Made by a program: the position numbers and the translations under genes. Positions 1-8,877 of a stretch of 64,000 nucleotides of DNA are shown in pieces. The stretch spans positions 35,415 through 99,414 of the forward strand of contig DHEF01000012.1 in NCBI GenBank assembly GCA_002399735.1. The letters are read 5' to 3'. Position 1 is the stretch's first letter. The number at the start of each line of letters is the position of its first letter. This DNA comes from Chitinophagaceae bacterium UBA4857. Lineage in GTDB: Bacteria; Bacteroidota; Bacteroidia; Chitinophagales; Chitinophagaceae. The notes below the pieces were generated by a model, which was given only the letters and a program-made list of their open reading frames with translations, did no database searches and was not told the origin of the DNA.

Positions 1-82
1 CCTTGCACAATGCTGAGTAAAGTTACAGGTGCACAAGAGTGCGACGCAAGGGACGACGATTAGTATTACTGCTGCTGACTAA
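1..82 (+). repeat. Dispersed intergenic repeat, GCGACGCAA variant
   Basis: Core GAGTGCGACGCAA at 37-49, preceded by CTTGCACAATGCTGAGTAA and AGTTACAGGTGCACAA and followed by GGGACGACGATTAGTATTAC and TGCTGCTGAC. One of the most complete copies; its left end runs off the window. Confidence 0.8.
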
Positions 83-112
83 CAAAAAACAACGCAATAG
101 TATTGGCGTAAA

Positions 113-2158
113 TTATTTATTCGTTTTCAACATTCGCTTTACTTCTTTTTTTATGAAACCATCCTGAAAGTATGGATAGATGTTTTTACCCGGGCAAGTG
201 GTTTTGCTACTATAATCACGGTGGGTAGCAATTGTCTCCGGAGAGATATTATACTTGTTACAGAAGTGTGCAATTAATGTAGTTAATGTTTTTTGTAAAT
301 GTGGTGTAAACTCCTGCTGTTCGTAATTGCCTAAAAAACTAATGAGTAAATGTCCGGTTGGGTCGTACTCGGTATTGGTTTCACCAACGGTTAGTGGATC
401 ACGGCCTTCGTACACGGTACCATCTGCGTCTATTAAATAGTGATAAGGAATATCGGCCCATTTACGATCGGGACCCATGCTCCAGGTTTGTACATTTTTT
501 AAACGGGTTGCAGCATTGGCTGTATCCAATAATATTTTTCCACCCTCATGATGTACCGTAATACGCACGGGTGTATGTTGCTTGTAAGGTTTGGCGGTAG
601 CAGCTTGCCAACTACTACGCGGTTGTATGAGCATGGTATTTAATGGCGGCTCCGCTTTAATACTTTCGTTACCGGTACGGTCAACTGCCGATACGGCAAC
701 TGAATTTAATCTGGTTTTACCTTCTTGCATTTTTAGTTCAAGACTTCGATCCTGTTTATTTAAAATTTTATAACGCCAGTTGTTTCCGTATTTATAATAT
801 ACTACCCATTTAAAAACATCGGCTTCGTTGGTATGCGACCATTGTATATTAACGGTTTCTGTTTGTTGTATAAGATTAACGGTTGGCGCAAGCGGTGCAA
901 CAGCATCTAGCCATGTGGTTGCCGGTACTAATGCCGGTTGCTTGTAAGGCCCGTCAATTAAGGCTTTGGACAAATGTGCATTTTTTGTTACCGATGATAT
1001 ACTCCAATGTACAATGCCACTACTTTCAGGCATCATGCCTCTTGTTATCATTATATCGTTTGTTACTTCGGTTGAGTTGGCCGTACTGGTATCGCGGCCC
1101 ACACTTATGCCCGGCCATAGGTGACGCTTCATGGTGTTCTCGCTATTCCACCAACCTAATAAAACCGGAAAGCTTTGTGCATAACGACTAATTGGCCAGT
1201 ACAGTTGCGGTGAAAAATAATCAACCCAACCTTTGTTTAACCATAGTTTTGCATCGGCATATAATTCTTCGTATTGATCAAAGCCTTGTATAGATTCCGG
1301 ATAACCCGGACGCCAAATGCCAAAGGGGCTTATACCAAACTTTACTTGTTTTTTTTCTTTTTTAATTTCGCCATACAAGCGTTGTATAAAATTATTTACG
1401 CCTTGTCTGCGCCAATCGCTTTTTGTTAGTTTACCGCCTTGTTGCTGGTATTGTTTCCAACTGGTACTATCAGGAAAATCTTCGTTTTTATTATAGGATG
1501 CATAGGGATAAAAATAATCATCGAAGTGAACGCCATCAATATCGTAACGTTTAACAATATCCATTACTACATTTACACCATGGTCCTGTGTTGTTTTTAA
1601 TGAGGGGTCAAACCACCAATAACCTTCTTTTAAATGTACTACCATTTCCGGTTTTGTTTTTACAACGGAGGTTTCGGTTACTGGTCCGCCTGATATATGA
1701 TGAGCACGGTAGGGATTAAGCCAAACATGTAGTTCCAATCCACGTTCATGCGCTGCATCAATCCAAAATTTCAGCGGATCGTAAAAGGGCTCCGGTGTTT
1801 TACCTTGTGTACCACTTAAAAAATATGACCAGGGTTCTAACGCACTTTTATACAATGCATCGGCCTGTGGCCTTACCTGAAAAATAACCGCATTAAAATT
1901 ATGCGCTTGCAAAAAATCGAGTAAGGAGATAGCTTCTTTTTGTTGTTGCGCTGTTGATAAACCCGGTTTGCTCGGCCAGTTTATATTAGCAACGGTGGCT
2001 ACCCATGCCGCACGAAACTCTCGGTTAACATTGGGTATATCAGTTACTGCCGGTGTGGTTGTTTCAGTAGTAGTTGTTGTTATTTTTTTGTTGCCCGAAC
2101 AGGATAAAAAACTAATAATTAAGATTAAACTGTTAGCGAAAAGCAAGAATCGGATCAT
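113..2158 (-). CDS. Lipoprotein: GHL10 glycosidase-like domain fused to PGRP-type amidase
   Basis: 681 residues. A lipoprotein signal ends in SFLSC, with Cys20 as the likely lipidated residue, so the protein is probably anchored on the cell envelope. A GHL10/DUF187 glycoside-hydrolase-like domain runs from about residue 47 (FRAAWVATVANINWP) to about 400, with HVWLNPYRAHH and DGVHFDDYFYP as signature stretches. A short fibronectin-like linker (about 420-505) follows. An Amidase_2/PGRP domain occupies about 525-675 with zinc ligands visible as His in VHHEGG (about 535), His in THRDY (about 643) and Cys in TTCPG (about 652). PGRP amidases remove stem peptides from peptidoglycan; the GHL10 relative DigH of E. 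coli cuts peptide-free glycan. The two activities would act in sequence. Both domain calls are from motifs; the combined role is inference. Confidence 0.85.
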   Translation of the reverse strand: MIRFLLFANSLILIISFLSCSGNKKITTTTTETTTPAVTDIPNVNREFRAAWVATVANINWPSKPGLSTAQQQKEAISLLDFLQAHNFNAVIFQVRPQADALYKSALEPWSYFLSGTQGKTPEPFYDPLKFWIDAAHERGLELHVWLNPYRAHHISGGPVTETSVVKTKPEMVVHLKEGYWWFDPSLKTTQDHGVNVVMDIVKRYDIDGVHFDDYFYPYASYNKNEDFPDSTSWKQYQQQGGKLTKSDWRRQGVNNFIQRLYGEIKKEKKQVKFGISPFGIWRPGYPESIQGFDQYEELYADAKLWLNKGWVDYFSPQLYWPISRYAQSFPVLLGWWNSENTMKRHLWPGISVGRDTSTANSTEVTNDIMITRGMMPESSGIVHWSISSVTKNAHLSKALIDGPYKQPALVPATTWLDAVAPLAPTVNLIQQTETVNIQWSHTNEADVFKWVVYYKYGNNWRYKILNKQDRSLELKMQEGKTRLNSVAVSAVDRTGNESIKAEPPLNTMLIQPRSSWQAATAKPYKQHTPVRITVHHEGGKILLDTANAATRLKNVQTWSMGPDRKWADIPYHYLIDADGTVYEGRDPLTVGETNTEYDPTGHLLISFLGNYEQQEFTPHLQKTLTTLIAHFCNKYNISPETIATHRDYSSKTTCPGKNIYPYFQDGFIKKEVKRMLKTNK

Positions 2159-2368
2159 ATAATGTGGATTAAAATATGAGCCATAAATTTACTGTAAATA
2201 ACAGGGCAATTGATAGTTACTGTTATAAAGAACTGAATGTCTTTTGATTTATTTTATGGTTATTGCAAGTTCTTTCTTTTTGTACTGATAAATGAACTGT
2301 TTAATTTGTTTTTCCTGCAAAGAACGGCGGTGGATTTGTTTCTGTTTTTATTTTACTTTGGAATTCAA

Positions 2369-2923
2369 TCACACATTCTTTTCAAACCACTTTATATAAG
2401 CGGCCACCGATTTTTCTAATAATTCTTTGGTGTCTTCTTTTTTAATATTACCCGCATCATCAAATAGTTTATCAACTTCCGGTATATATACTTCCGGTTG
2501 TTGCATCGTTGGAAGGTTTAAAAAAACAAAACATTGTCTCAAATGATGATTAGCGCCATAACCTGATATGTTACCGGGTGAGTTGCTGAAAATGGCAGCA
2601 GGTTTTCCTTCCCAACCGCTTTTACCATATGGCCTTGAGCCAATATCTATAGCATTTTTTAACACTGCCGGTATTGACCTGTTATGTTCCGGTGTGATAA
2701 ATATAAAGCCACCGGTTTCCTGCAATACTTTTCTAAATGAAGTATAAGATTGCGGCAGATTTTTATCATCGTCGAAATCCTGGTTATATACGGGTAAATC
2801 ATCTAATGATATAATTGTAAACGTGTACCCTTTCGGAGCCATTGGTATTAAGGCGTTAGCAATTTTTTTCGAGAAAGATGCTTTACGCAAACTACCGGCT
2901 ATTAGTCCAATTGTTTTATTCAT
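2369..2923 (-). CDS. NAD(P)H-dependent FMN reductase
   Basis: 184 residues, normal length for the flavodoxin-like NADPH-dependent FMN reductase family (ArsH/chromate reductase/azoreductase type). It opens with IGLIAGSLRKASFSKK, the phosphate-binding loop for FMN, and has the family stretch PEHNRSIPAVLKNAID in the middle, which contacts the flavin ring. A cytosolic enzyme that reduces quinones, chromate or dyes with NAD(P)H; the true substrate cannot be read from sequence. It stands alone, 94 bp downstream of the gluconokinase stop on the same strand, and could be the tail of that transcription unit. Confidence 0.85.
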   Translation of the reverse strand: MNKTIGLIAGSLRKASFSKKIANALIPMAPKGYTFTIISLDDLPVYNQDFDDDKNLPQSYTSFRKVLQETGGFIFITPEHNRSIPAVLKNAIDIGSRPYGKSGWEGKPAAIFSNSPGNISGYGANHHLRQCFVFLNLPTMQQPEVYIPEVDKLFDDAGNIKKEDTKELLEKSVAAYIKWFEKNV

Positions 2924-3017
2924 AAATTATTTATTTGTTGATGAATACAATGGCGGCTGGTTAGTATTATAACAAATATCAATCCATGATTATAACAATA
3001 AGCAATTTATGGTTTCG

Positions 3018-3515
3018 CTAATTTATTTTTATGGAACTAAGGGTCGCTTTTACTGTACTGTCGGGTATAATAGTAATAGTATCCTCCTCATCCTGTTGCG
3101 GCTCTTCCAGTATTTCAAACTGACTTTTTAAAAGCGTTACAGGCATAAAATGATCTTTTCTTTTTGCAGCCTGTTGTAAGGCCTGCTCAAATGTTATTTT
3201 CAAATAAACAAATAACAAATTTTTTATTCCTTTCCTAAGTGTGTTTCTATACTTTCTCTTTAAGGCGGAACAAGCAATCACCACCGTTTCATTTACTGCC
3301 AGTTGCTTATTGGCAACATTAATAATATTTACAAACCAACCTTCTCTGTCTCCATCGGTAAGTGCTATTCCCGCCTTCATTTTTTCAATATTGTTTGCTG
3401 AGTGCAGGTTGTCACCATCAACAAACAAAAAATTGTTTTTGTGGGCCAATGCCTCACCAATAGTTGTTTTTCCACTTGCCGAAACACCCATAATCACAAT
3501 GACTCTAGCTGACAT
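3018..3515 (-). CDS. gntK: Gluconokinase
   Basis: 165 residues, usual size for the GntK/IdnK family. The P-loop GVSASGKTT lies at residues 10-18, followed by the substrate-side motif DGDNLHSANNIEKM and later KRKDHFMPVTLLKSQFEILEEP, all diagnostic for gluconokinase. It phosphorylates D-gluconate to 6-phosphogluconate with ATP in the cytosol, feeding the pentose phosphate or Entner-Doudoroff pathway. It follows the GNAT gene by 10 bp and so is probably the last or near-last gene of the transcript that begins with hsdR. No gluconate transporter or gnt regulator is nearby, so its link to the restriction genes is likely positional only. Confidence 0.9.
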   Translation of the reverse strand: MSARVIVIMGVSASGKTTIGEALAHKNNFLFVDGDNLHSANNIEKMKAGIALTDGDREGWFVNIINVANKQLAVNETVVIACSALKRKYRNTLRKGIKNLLFVYLKITFEQALQQAAKRKDHFMPVTLLKSQFEILEEPQQDEEDTITIIPDSTVKATLSSIKIN

Positions 3516-3525
3516 AAAAATCTTT

Positions 3526-4047
3526 TTATTTCAATATTAACCGCATCATAATATCCGTCTGCACATCATCGCCCAGTTTAAAATAATGTTTATCAAAAGG
3601 CACAAAACCATTCTTAGTATAAAAGTTTATCGCTCTTTTATTTTCTTCCCAAACACCCAACCACACATAGTCTACATTTAATTCTTTTGCCGTACTTATT
3701 GCTTTCTCATATAACACTTGTCCAACCTTTTTGCCATGAAAAACCTGTTGTACATAAATACGTTCTATTTCCAGCGTATTGCTTTCTTGTAATTCAGTTT
3801 GTGTTGCACCAATATTTAATTTTAAGTAACCGATTACTTCATTGCTTTTAACTGCAAAAAAAAACAAGCACTCCGGATTAACTAATTCTTTCAACATTTT
3901 TTCTGTTGTAAAATTTTCTTCCAAATAACGAGTCATATTCTCGGCGGTGTTAACAGGTGCAAATGTTTCTTGGAAGGTTTGTTTGCTGATGGTTTGTAGT
4001 TTTGCTACTTGCGTATCATCTATTGGTATTATTTCTATTTCGTTCAT
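3526..4047 (-). CDS. GNAT family N-acetyltransferase
   Basis: 173 residues with a GNAT fold. The acetyl-CoA-binding region is seen in IERIYVQQVFHGKKVGQVLYEKAI (motif A, R/Q-x-x-G-x-G/A-like pyrophosphate loop as GKKVGQ), followed by the motif B-like AINFYTKNGFVPFDKHYFKLG. N-terminal residues ETFAPVNTAENMTRYLEENF resemble the spermidine/amino-acid acetyltransferase branch. The acceptor substrate is not predictable. It sits 36 bp after hsdM and 10 bp before gntK on the same strand. Confidence 0.85.
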   Translation of the reverse strand: MNEIEIIPIDDTQVAKLQTISKQTFQETFAPVNTAENMTRYLEENFTTEKMLKELVNPECLFFFAVKSNEVIGYLKLNIGATQTELQESNTLEIERIYVQQVFHGKKVGQVLYEKAISTAKELNVDYVWLGVWEENKRAINFYTKNGFVPFDKHYFKLGDDVQTDIMMRLILK

Positions 4048-4083
4048 GGTCTTACAATTACATTGTAAAGATTACGTTATTAA

Positions 4084-5571
4084 TTAGTCCTTTCTATTAA
4101 GCGAGCTTATAATTGCTTTAAAGCTTTCAAGTCCGGCCTCAAGATTTTGTATGATATCATTTGCCAGTTCATCGGGGTCAGGTAGGTTATCGAGGTCTGC
4201 CAGAGATTTATCTTTTAGCCAGGTAATATCCAACGATGTTTTATCTCTGGCTATTATATCATCATATGTATACTTTCTCCAGCGGCCTTCGGTATTGGCT
4301 TCGCTCCAGGTTTGTTTTCTTTTATGGCGGTTTGTTGGGTTATAACATTTGACAAAGTCCTGTAGATCTTCTGACTTTAATGGGTTTTTCTTTAACGTAT
4401 GATGGATATTGGTACGATAATCATATACCCATACTTCCTTTGTCCACGGGTCTTTGCTGGCCGCTTTTCCATCCCAAAATAATACGTTTGCTTTTACACC
4501 ATTGGCGTAAAAGATGCCTGTTGGTAAACGTAGTATGGTATGTAGATTTGTTGTTTCCAATAATTTTTTTCTGATGGTTTCTCCGGCACCGCCTTCAAAC
4601 AATACATTATCCGGTAAAACAACCGCCGCCTGGCCGGTTGTTTTGAGCATGCTTTTAATATGCTGTACAAAATTGAGTTGTTTATTGCTGGTGGTTACCC
4701 AAAAGTCCTGTCGATTATAAGTAAGGTCTTCTTTTTCCTGCTCACCTTCTTCATTGGTAAAAGTCATGCTACTTTTTTTACCAAACGGAGGATTGGCCAG
4801 CACATAATCATATTTTGTTTCCGGTTGTGCTATTAGTGAATCATTAGGTGATATTAATGTATCGGTATCAATATCGCCAATATTATGCAGGAACAAATTC
4901 ATCAACGCCAGGCGACGTGTGCCCGGTACAATTTCATTACCCGCAAAAGTGTTGAATTTTAAAAACTTCTTTTGTGCTTTATCCATTTCTACATTTTCGG
5001 TGAGCCAGTCATAAGCCGCCAGGAAAAAACCACCGGTGCCACAGGCCGGGTCCGCAATAGTTTTATTTGCTTCGGGGCGAATACAATCCACCATGGTTTT
5101 AATCAATGGCCTGGGTGTAAAATACTGTCCGGCTCCGCTCTTGGTATCTTCTGCATTCTTCTCCAACAAGCCTTCGTAAATATCGCCTTTGTCTTTTACA
5201 CCCATCAATATCCATTGCTCGGCATTGATGAGCGCAATGAGTTTATACAATTTAGCGGGGTCCTGTATTTTATTTTGGCTTTTGGTAAAAATCTGGCCTA
5301 ACATTCCTTTTTCGTTACCCAACTCACGCAACAATTTACTGTAGTGCGTTTCTAACTCGTCGCCACTTTTATTTAATAAGCTTTCCCAATTGTATTGTTT
5401 AGGAATAGGCATTTTACGGCTATGCGGTGGCTTACTATACTCATCTGCCATTTTTAAAAATAGCAAATAAGTTAGCTGCTCTAAATAATCACCATAGCCC
5501 ACACCATCGTCTCTGAGGGTGTTACAAAATGCCCATACTTTTGAAACAATACCTGATGAGTTTGCATTCAT
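4084..5571 (-). CDS. hsdM: Type I restriction-modification methyltransferase subunit HsdM
   Basis: 495 residues, full length. An HsdM N-terminal helical domain (about 8-130) precedes an N6-adenine methyltransferase domain. SAM-binding motif I is DPACGTGG at 174-181 and catalytic motif IV is NPPF at 260-263, the form used by N6-adenine methylases. With HsdS it forms the modification enzyme that methylates adenine in the bipartite target; with HsdR it restricts unmethylated DNA. It lies 13 bp after fic, the Fic gene being inserted between hsdS and hsdM. All key residues are present, so the enzyme should be active. Confidence 0.95.
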   Translation of the reverse strand: MNANSSGIVSKVWAFCNTLRDDGVGYGDYLEQLTYLLFLKMADEYSKPPHSRKMPIPKQYNWESLLNKSGDELETHYSKLLRELGNEKGMLGQIFTKSQNKIQDPAKLYKLIALINAEQWILMGVKDKGDIYEGLLEKNAEDTKSGAGQYFTPRPLIKTMVDCIRPEANKTIADPACGTGGFFLAAYDWLTENVEMDKAQKKFLKFNTFAGNEIVPGTRRLALMNLFLHNIGDIDTDTLISPNDSLIAQPETKYDYVLANPPFGKKSSMTFTNEEGEQEKEDLTYNRQDFWVTTSNKQLNFVQHIKSMLKTTGQAAVVLPDNVLFEGGAGETIRKKLLETTNLHTILRLPTGIFYANGVKANVLFWDGKAASKDPWTKEVWVYDYRTNIHHTLKKNPLKSEDLQDFVKCYNPTNRHKRKQTWSEANTEGRWRKYTYDDIIARDKTSLDITWLKDKSLADLDNLPDPDELANDIIQNLEAGLESFKAIISSLNRKD

Positions 5572-5584
5572 TTTTTATAAATTT

Positions 5585-6706
5585 TTATTCGCTGAAAATG
5601 TCAATATAATTTTTATACGCATAGGTCTTTCCATATTTCACGGTTTCATCCAATGGCTTTAATATGTCCAGCTCTACAAATCGCTCTACCAGTTTTGTGG
5701 CACCTGTTCTTGCAAAACCCATTGCTTTGGCAGCAAGGGTATTGCTTGTGAGCGGATCTTTAAATAACTGTTGTAAAAACGCTACGCCACTTGTTGCTTC
5801 CCTTTTACCAAGCGATTGAATTTTGCGCATATCCGTTTCTCTTAAATCTGTAATTTTTTTGGATGTATGAATACTTTTTTCTGCCGTGTCAATTACACCA
5901 TCCAGAAAAAAGTGCAACCAGTCTTCTACCTTATTATTATGGTAGGCGTTTAACTTATCATAATACAACTGTTGGTGTTGTTTAAAAAAACTACTTAGGA
6001 ATAATACCGGTTTTTCCAACACCGCTCTTTCAAATAAAAACAGTGTAATCAAAAGCCTGCCGGTACGGCCATTCCCATCTAAAAACGGGTGAATGGTTTC
6101 AAATTGCGCATGTATTAACCCAGCTTGTAATACAGGCATTAGCCTTGTATCATGAATAAACTTTTCCAGATCTGCAAGCGCCGTTTTCATTTCTTCTACC
6201 GGTGGTGGTACAAAGGAGGCATTTTGAATGGTAGTGCCGCCAATCCAATTCTGAGAGCGGCGATATTCGCCGGGGTCGGCAAAATGCGATGACCTTGCAT
6301 TGGTCATTAACTCCCGGTGAAGCTCCTTGATGAAACGTAACGAAAAAGGAAACTCTTTCAAACGATCCGTTCCATAGCCCAGGGCTTTTATATAAAACAG
6401 GATATCATCCGCATCTGTTTGTTTTACATTCAGACCAGCCCGCATTTCCAATGCATCCATCATGGTAGCACGGGTGCCTTCAATCTGAGCACTACTGGTA
6501 GCATCCTTTATTTTATACATGCTCAGGAAAAAATCGGCATCCGGCAATACATGGGTTATTCCGTCTAATTTGCCAATAAGCCTTTCGGCCTGTGCCGCTT
6601 TGGTAATGATAGCAGCGGAAAAATCTAATAATTCTTTTTCGGGAAAGGCATTGGGAATGAATGCTTTAAACCCTGTGGGTTGTTGTATGTATTTACCGAT
6701 AGCCAT
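5585..6706 (-). CDS. Fic family AMPylase-like protein with C-terminal winged helix
   Basis: 373 residues from the ATG at 6706. An upstream in-frame start at 6769 would add 21 unlike residues and would make the GTGAACAT repeats coding, so it is rejected. The order is a Fic_N domain, the inhibitory helix motif SAQIEG at 72-77 (S/T-x-x-x-E-G, class II self-inhibited Fic), the catalytic motif HPFLDGNGRTGR at 206-217, and a C-terminal winged-helix-like segment (about 300-365). Fic enzymes transfer AMP or another nucleotide to a protein hydroxyl; the glutamate of the inhibitory helix blocks ATP binding. All catalytic residues are intact. It lies between hsdS (140 bp gap) and hsdM (13 bp gap). Its target is unknown; DNA binding through the winged helix is inference. 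Confidence 0.9.
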   Translation of the reverse strand: MAIGKYIQQPTGFKAFIPNAFPEKELLDFSAAIITKAAQAERLIGKLDGITHVLPDADFFLSMYKIKDATSSAQIEGTRATMMDALEMRAGLNVKQTDADDILFYIKALGYGTDRLKEFPFSLRFIKELHRELMTNARSSHFADPGEYRRSQNWIGGTTIQNASFVPPPVEEMKTALADLEKFIHDTRLMPVLQAGLIHAQFETIHPFLDGNGRTGRLLITLFLFERAVLEKPVLFLSSFFKQHQQLYYDKLNAYHNNKVEDWLHFFLDGVIDTAEKSIHTSKKITDLRETDMRKIQSLGKREATSGVAFLQQLFKDPLTSNTLAAKAMGFARTGATKLVERFVELDILKPLDETVKYGKTYAYKNYIDIFSE

Positions 6707-6714
6707 AATTTTGA

Positions 6715-6775
6715 AAATTAGTGAACATGTTATCCACAAATGTACACTAAAATGTGAGTTGGTGAACATTTGGCC
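6715..6775 (-). promoter_or_regulatory. Candidate operator in front of fic (repeated GTGWACAT)
   Basis: Just upstream of the fic ATG the plus strand carries GTGAACATGT at 6721-6730 and GTGAACATTT at 6762-6771, and the minus strand carries GTGTACATTT across 6738-6747. That is three copies of a 10-base motif in about 50 bp, the two same-strand copies being 41 bp apart (about four helical turns). The Fic protein has a winged-helix C-terminus, so self-regulation through these sites is plausible. The repeats are seen; the function is inferred. Confidence 0.45.
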
Positions 6776-6846
6776 GAAAGATGTACGCTATCTTTTGCTT
6801 TTAAAACAGGGGTTTTAAATTTTTCGATAGCTTCTTTTGCACTTTA

Positions 6847-8763
6847 CTACCCAATTATTTGCCCAAACCCTTTGGGAACAAAAGCGATTGTCTTCATCCA
6901 TTTGTAGGTTGCCCGTATTTCCTCGGGTTGAAACTCCTCTCTTTTTTTAGCTGACCAATTAAAAAAATCTTCTTCCAGCAAATCAATTTTTATGGGTTTG
7001 TTTTTAATGAGGCGGTTGTTCCATACGGCATATAGGGTGGCTATTAATTCTGCTTCGTGTGTAGTTTTATCTTTTAACTGCTGAATGGCAAAAACAATTT
7101 GTTTGCCTTTGGGTCTGAAATAAGTAGCATAACCGGCAATTAAAGAACCCATATTTTCACCGGGAATAAATTTGGTAAGGCTTCTTTTTTGTTCTTCCTG
7201 TACCCAGTCTTTCTCCTGCATTTCTTTTCTAAAGGCAAGGGTAAAATCTTTATCGTAAGGGCCGGCTCTTTCTTGTAAATAATTGGTTTCATATTCAGCT
7301 TCGGCAAAGTTTTCTACTACATATAATATTTTTTGAAATTTGGTTAGCCCAAAATGTTTATCATCATGCAACAGATGAATAATTTTTCCTGCTAATATTT
7401 TTCTTTCGAGAGGTATTACTTTAGCTGTGCTTGTATTTGTTTCGGTTATACCAGTATTCACCAACTTTCCTTCAAATGCCTTCTTTAAAATACTTTGCCG
7501 CAACGCCTCTGCTTGTTGTAAGCTTTGGGTAATGCTTTCTTCCATTTTGTCTGCTACACTTAGGCGGGATTCTATTTGTTGGACGATTTGGGTCTGCTCA
7601 TTGGTAGAACAAACAGGAATAGGATAATTCTTAAGAAGGGAAGATTCAATGCTTTCTACAGTCGTTCCATCTTTGCTACATTCTCTCCTGATATCTTCAT
7701 TTTTGGCTTGTATGTACCAGTAGACATAGTCCGGCAGAACATTTTTTGGTGTTAAGGCTTGTATATCCTGATTCACTGTTACATCACTTGCAGTAATTGC
7801 TGCGGGTAGGATTCTTCGTAGAATTCCACTGCGTACAACAAAAAGAATAGAACCTTTATCTACTAGTTTAGCTGATGAATTTCCAATTGCAAGTAAAGTT
7901 ATCTTATCTATAGTGTCATAAATTATTTTTGACTTCATATCCTTGGGAGAAACCCAAAGAATAGTTCCATTCTCCCAAAATGTTTTATTTGCTTTACTTG
8001 GTGTACCACCTCCTTTCCATGTTCCAATATCATTTAACTTTTGAACCTTCCACCCCTCCGGCAATTCCCCATCCTTTACATTTTCATTGGTAAGCCTTCC
8101 CTCAAACGCCCATTTTAATACGGACTGCCGGTAGGTTTTTAGTTGCTGCTGTGCCGTTTTTAATTGTTCAATGCCTTTGTCTAACTCACTAAAAAGTTCT
8201 TCTATTTTGGAAACAATGGCTTGTTGGATTGGTTTGGGAGGGAGGGGAATGCTCACATTAATGTAATCTGGAAACTTAAGGTTCCTAAGATTATTACTTC
8301 CTGCTTGATAGTTTACAATTTCTCCTGAATAATAAAACAGTTTCAGATAAAGATTTAAAAATTTTGAATCAACGAAATCTTTAGGTCGAATTAATCGCAA
8401 AAAGTTCGTACATATTTTGGGAACATCGGGGTTAAAACTTAAAACCGATTTATCAATTAAAACTGTCCGGCCGACAGGCTGTTCTGGTCCACCACCTGAT
8501 ATTTCTACCAAAATATCTCCTTCAATTAATTTTCTTTTTTCAATGTTCGACAGTTTGACTTTTCTTAATGAAGCCGTTCTCCCTTTTTCCTCATCCCAAT
8601 TCTTTATTTCTGCCCCCCTAATACAATAAGCGTTTCCATAATCCCGATCTTCAAAGTTTTCATCTTTTCCCCAATCACCACCAATGACGAAATCCAAAGT
8701 ATCTTCAAGTCTCTGCCAAGTCCAATCTTTAGGTATATCAATATTTAGTTTTGTTCTAATCAT
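6847..8763 (-). CDS. hsdS: Type I restriction specificity subunit HsdS with extra C-terminal domain
   Basis: 638 residues; ordinary HsdS proteins are about 400-460. Target recognition domain 1 (about 10-175, starting near DWTWQRLED) is followed by a conserved coiled spacer (IVSKIEELFSELDKGIEQL, ending KWAFEGRL, about 185-226), TRD2 (about 236-390, starting near GWKVQKLND) and the second spacer ending ILKKAFEGKL at about 444. The two spacers are the internal repeats typical of HsdS. Residues about 460-638 form an extra domain (HLLHDDKHFGLTKFQKILYV, AGPYD) that recalls Panacea/SocA-like (DUF4065) sequences only loosely. HsdS sets the DNA target of both methylation and cleavage. A dispersed repeat lies directly upstream of its start codon. 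Confidence 0.92.
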   Translation of the reverse strand: MIRTKLNIDIPKDWTWQRLEDTLDFVIGGDWGKDENFEDRDYGNAYCIRGAEIKNWDEEKGRTASLRKVKLSNIEKRKLIEGDILVEISGGGPEQPVGRTVLIDKSVLSFNPDVPKICTNFLRLIRPKDFVDSKFLNLYLKLFYYSGEIVNYQAGSNNLRNLKFPDYINVSIPLPPKPIQQAIVSKIEELFSELDKGIEQLKTAQQQLKTYRQSVLKWAFEGRLTNENVKDGELPEGWKVQKLNDIGTWKGGGTPSKANKTFWENGTILWVSPKDMKSKIIYDTIDKITLLAIGNSSAKLVDKGSILFVVRSGILRRILPAAITASDVTVNQDIQALTPKNVLPDYVYWYIQAKNEDIRRECSKDGTTVESIESSLLKNYPIPVCSTNEQTQIVQQIESRLSVADKMEESITQSLQQAEALRQSILKKAFEGKLVNTGITETNTSTAKVIPLERKILAGKIIHLLHDDKHFGLTKFQKILYVVENFAEAEYETNYLQERAGPYDKDFTLAFRKEMQEKDWVQEEQKRSLTKFIPGENMGSLIAGYATYFRPKGKQIVFAIQQLKDKTTHEAELIATLYAVWNNRLIKNKPIKIDLLEEDFFNWSAKKREEFQPEEIRATYKWMKTIAFVPKGFGQIIG

Positions 8764-8764
8764 T

Positions 8765-8836
8765 GCTGAATAATGTTATGCAGTACAAGAGTGCGACGCA
8801 AGCAAAGCTGATAGTAGTACTACAGCCCGGTACATA
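8765..8836 (+). repeat. Dispersed intergenic repeat, GCGACGCAA variant, within the hsd operon
   Basis: The core GAGTGCGACGCAA is at 8789-8801. It is preceded by TGCTGAATAATGTTATGCAGTA and followed by a decayed tail ending in GATAGTAGTACTACAGC. It occupies most of the 114 bp between hsdR and hsdS and begins within 2 bases of the hsdS start codon, so it would be transcribed, in reverse, as part of the hsdR-hsdS message. Confidence 0.75.
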
Positions 8837-8877
8837 ATTATTTATATATACGCTTTGTCAGGCTTGTGACAAATAGC

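Noticed and set aside
2237..2419. 60-codon hydrophobic frame
   Set aside because: Phe/Leu-rich translation of T-rich sequence that overlaps the end of the FMN reductase gene.
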